From: Anadara kagoshimensis
Lineage: Eukaryota; Mollusca; Bivalvia; Arcoida; Arcidae
Assembly (NCBI GenBank): GCA_021292105.1
Contig: CM037866.1
Location: forward strand, 7,597,163 to 7,661,162
DNA length: 64,000 nt
Reading direction: 5' to 3'
Shown: in pieces, positions 63,578 through 64,000 of the stretch
Layout: each line of letters opens with the position of its first letter
Position numbering within the stretch: the first letter of the stretch is position 1
The notes under the pieces: model-generated
What the model was told of the DNA's origin: nothing
The model's input: only the letters and a program-made list of their open reading frames with translations
Database searches by the model: none
Translations under genes and position numbers: made by a program

Positions 63578-64000
63578 ACTCAACATGAATGCTTTATTAT
63601 TTTCATCACAACTTTTTGGGACAGCGGTCCATCTCATTGCACAACATGTACAGTTTCCTCATCAGTTATGTCCAAGTTAGATTTTTGATGAGTGCAGTCA
63701 TTGTAGTTGAAGTCAGTTCTAGTCAGCACCTTAAAGTCAAATTGGTCCAGCTCGATCAGCTGATCATGATATCAATGTCACATGTAAACAAACAAGAGGA
63801 TTTGTCAATATTTACATTAAATTCGGAATAAATTCAATAAATTTTATCTGCATTTTCATAAAAATGATTATTGGGACGAACTGTTACTGATTAATTCTTT
63901 CGAAAAACGCATTTTATTATTTTTCTTAAAAATCGATCGTTTGTGAAAACGTCTTTCCCGTCCTGACGAACGCCATTTTTGTTTACACTGCATTCAGCGA
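63578..64000. other. Unique end region
   Basis: A plus-strand frame 63589-63831 runs into the sequence after the LINE stop and is not supported. The last 120 bases are somewhat more GC-rich (GACGAACGCCATTTTTGTTT); a gene could start beyond the window, which cannot be judged. Confidence 0.4.

Overview
The window looks like AT-rich intergenic DNA from an invertebrate animal, most likely a bivalve mollusc. The pointers are repeats built like those common in bivalve genomes: tRNA-headed SINEs, a long element opening with a GGCCCATGGGCC palindrome and closing with a GCTCACTTGAGCC hairpin, Tc1/mariner-like MITEs, and many (GA)n/(CT)n microsatellites. I found no convincing protein-coding gene, intact tRNA or rRNA, and nothing prokaryotic. 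The only protein-level signals are decayed LINE reverse-transcriptase pieces. The species assignment is inference.

Family names are mine. SINE-1: Arg-tRNA-like head, tail ending in CCAACC. SINE-2: head with GCGGTAGCTCAGTTGG, tail ending ATTACTCAACTC. SINE-3: Ser/Leu-tRNA-like head. MITE-1: TIR CAGTACAGACCTGTCGAAAG, flanked by TA. MITE-2: TIR CAGTC(A/G)AACCTG, flanked by TA. MITE-3: TIR starting CTGTA, CGCG-rich. MITE-4: 59-95 bp palindromes starting TGTCAT, with 4-bp target duplications. Repeat-F: about 220-265 bp with a conserved block around CACGTG. Repeat-S: diverged segmental repeat. Repeat-G: about 240-bp two-copy repeat.

Layout. 0-3 kb: nested MITE-1 copies, two with private internal minisatellites. 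3-5.6 kb: Repeat-F-derived array with SINE-1 copies. 6-10.3 kb: duplicated blocks, SINE-2 and a small Helitron-like element. 11.3-12.9 kb: MITE-1 copies, one a concatemer of 5' halves. 13.5-24.8 kb: mixed SINE, MITE and Repeat-F. 24.8-27.5 kb: a long element with 13 near-identical 145-bp units carrying clustered nuclear-receptor-like half-sites. 28.9-30.0 kb: a 55-bp minisatellite interrupted by a MITE. 30-46 kb: mostly unique AT-rich DNA with scattered repeats, a CACGTG cluster, a long foldback hairpin and a 195-bp satellite-like array. 46.9-47.4 kb: a tandem repeat with one apparently intact and one decayed type I hammerhead ribozyme. 47.5-59.2 kb: Repeat-S copies that change orientation near 53 kb. 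56.4, 59.5 and 63.5 kb: LINE 3' ends.

The most interesting signal is the hammerhead pair at 46980-47378. Its spacing of about 354 bp and its tiny palindromic stem III match retrozyme-like or Penelope-like-element-associated ribozymes of animals. Next is MITE-4, whose 4-bp target duplications are supported at three sites and, for one insertion, by an empty-site paralogue 43 kb away. All element calls come from reading and comparing copies within the window by eye; boundaries without a quoted duplication are approximate.
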